Assembly (NCBI GenBank): GCA_002424635.1 | Contig: DIKT01000089.1 | Coordinates: 499-6,755 of the forward strand | Direction: 5' to 3' | DNA: 6,257 nt | Origin: Desulfobulbaceae bacterium UBA5611 | GTDB lineage: Bacteria > Desulfobacterota > Desulfobulbia > Desulfobulbales > Desulfocapsaceae | Shown here: positions 5,713 through 6,257 of the stretch, piece by piece | How the letters are laid out: every line of letters begins with the position of its first letter | Numbering within the stretch: the stretch's first letter is position 1 | Program-made: the position numbers and the translations under genes | Notes under the pieces: model-generated | Seen by the model: only the letters and a program-made list of their open reading frames with translations | Told to the model about the DNA's origin: nothing | Databases searched by the model: none

Positions 5713-6257
5713 CAGGATTTTTACAATATGTGCTACTGGGAGCGCCGTCAACATAGATGCCTTCCAGATAGGAGAGTTTTCTTGGCAGCTGTTGCACCGT
5801 GCCCCTGGTAATCAGGAATGTTGCCTGCCGCCCGACAGTGAGTACTCCCAGCTTCTTCATGCCGAAGAATCCGGCTCCATTTTCCGAGGCGCAGCGGATG
5901 GTCTCCGCCAGTGAATAGCCGGCCTTGATGAACAATTTCATCTCCTCGACCATCGATTCGCCATGGAGGATGCCAACACTGCCGGCACCGGTGCCCACTG
6001 CCGTTTTCACCCCCAATTCTCTGGCCAGACGCAGTTGCGTCAGTTGTTCGGCAAGCATCTTTTTCCAGAAGGCCTCCGCGCCGGGGCTCGGCTTTCCCGG
6101 CGCCACATAGCGCTGGGAGAAACGGCAGCACACATCGCCGCTTGCGCCCGCAGCGTCCACACCATTCTTGGCCCGCAGGAGGCTGGGAATCCACAGCACA
6201 TCCTGCTCCGCCATTTTCCGAAGATTGTCCTTGCCCATAGCGTATCCCTGTTCGATG
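5699..6257 (-). CDS. Amidohydrolase-superfamily protein, C-terminal part (5' end outside window)
   Basis: On the minus strand the frame is open to the window edge. The ATG at 6238 is internal, because the codons before it read IEQGYA, matching the conserved IEHG motif of imidazolonepropionase/prolidase-like amidohydrolases. Downstream come a barrel strand with AVGTGAGSVG, LHGESMVEEMKLFIKAGYSL, IRCASENGAGFFGM, and LGVLTVGRQATFLI, the usual LGxLxxGxxADLxV end of the family. At least 185 residues are visible. Two metal-centre positions differ from the common pattern: Q instead of H in IEHG, and G (codon at 5987-5989) instead of D in GTD. The protein may be a non-metal paralogue or a distinct subfamily, and its substrate cannot be told. 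It converges on the small ORF at 5575 and overlaps it by 14 bases. Confidence 0.75.
   Translation of the reverse strand, partial: IEQGYAMGKDNLRKMAEQDVLWIPSLLRAKNGVDAAGASGDVCCRFSQRYVAPGKPSPGAEAFWKKMLAEQLTQLRLARELGVKTAVGTGAGSVGILHGESMVEEMKLFIKAGYSLAETIRCASENGAGFFGMKKLGVLTVGRQATFLITRGTVQQLPRKLSYLEGIYVDGAPSSTYCKNPVKTV

Noticed and set aside
5748..6194. Second minus-strand frame of 148 codons overlapping the amidohydrolase
   Set aside because: The overlapping frame at 5699-6257 carries clear amidohydrolase motifs; this one has none.

Overview
The window looks like a bacterial chromosome segment. The flanking genes are GC-rich (62% and 65% in two 60-base samples, 5041-5100 and 841-900), and their style is like Desulfobacterota (Desulfobulbales-like). 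That placement is an inference from protein flavour only. A clearly AT-richer two-gene module (43-47% GC in three 60-base samples) sits in the middle and looks horizontally acquired.

Layout. Positions 1-981 (+) hold the C-terminal part of a peptidase U32-family protein that begins outside the window. Positions 982-4325 hold the AT-rich module: a reverse transcriptase with a YVDD active site and a long, probably helical C-terminal extension (1065-2675), then a compact family A (Pol I-like) DNA polymerase (2668-4236). The two reading frames overlap by 8 bases. Positions 4326-5497 hold a Ste24-like (M48A) CAAX prenyl endopeptidase. It has no normal start codon, and it is broken mid-gene by a frameshift that also appears to remove about 15 conserved residues. 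Positions 5575-5712 hold a 45-codon remnant of a small membrane protein. Positions 5699-6257 (-) hold the C-terminal part of an amidohydrolase-superfamily protein running convergently.

The main item is the RT plus family A polymerase operon. Both enzymes keep the residues needed for nucleotidyl transfer: RT D146, D234 and D235; polymerase D320, R362, K366, Y374 and D478. The polymerase lacks a 5'-nuclease domain and shows no intact 3'-5' exonuclease motif. The coupled arrangement suggests a joint DNA-synthesis pathway, for example RT-made cDNA or primer extended or made double-stranded by the polymerase. Such a pathway could act in phage defence, as for other UG/Abi-type RTs, or as a retroelement. 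Function is inferred, not shown. No structured RNA template gene is obvious in the short gaps on either side (83 and 89 bases).

The module edges carry an 8-base direct repeat (977-984 and 4286-4293), and the right edge coincides with loss of the ste24 start. Together with the GC shift this supports insertion between the U32 gene and ste24.
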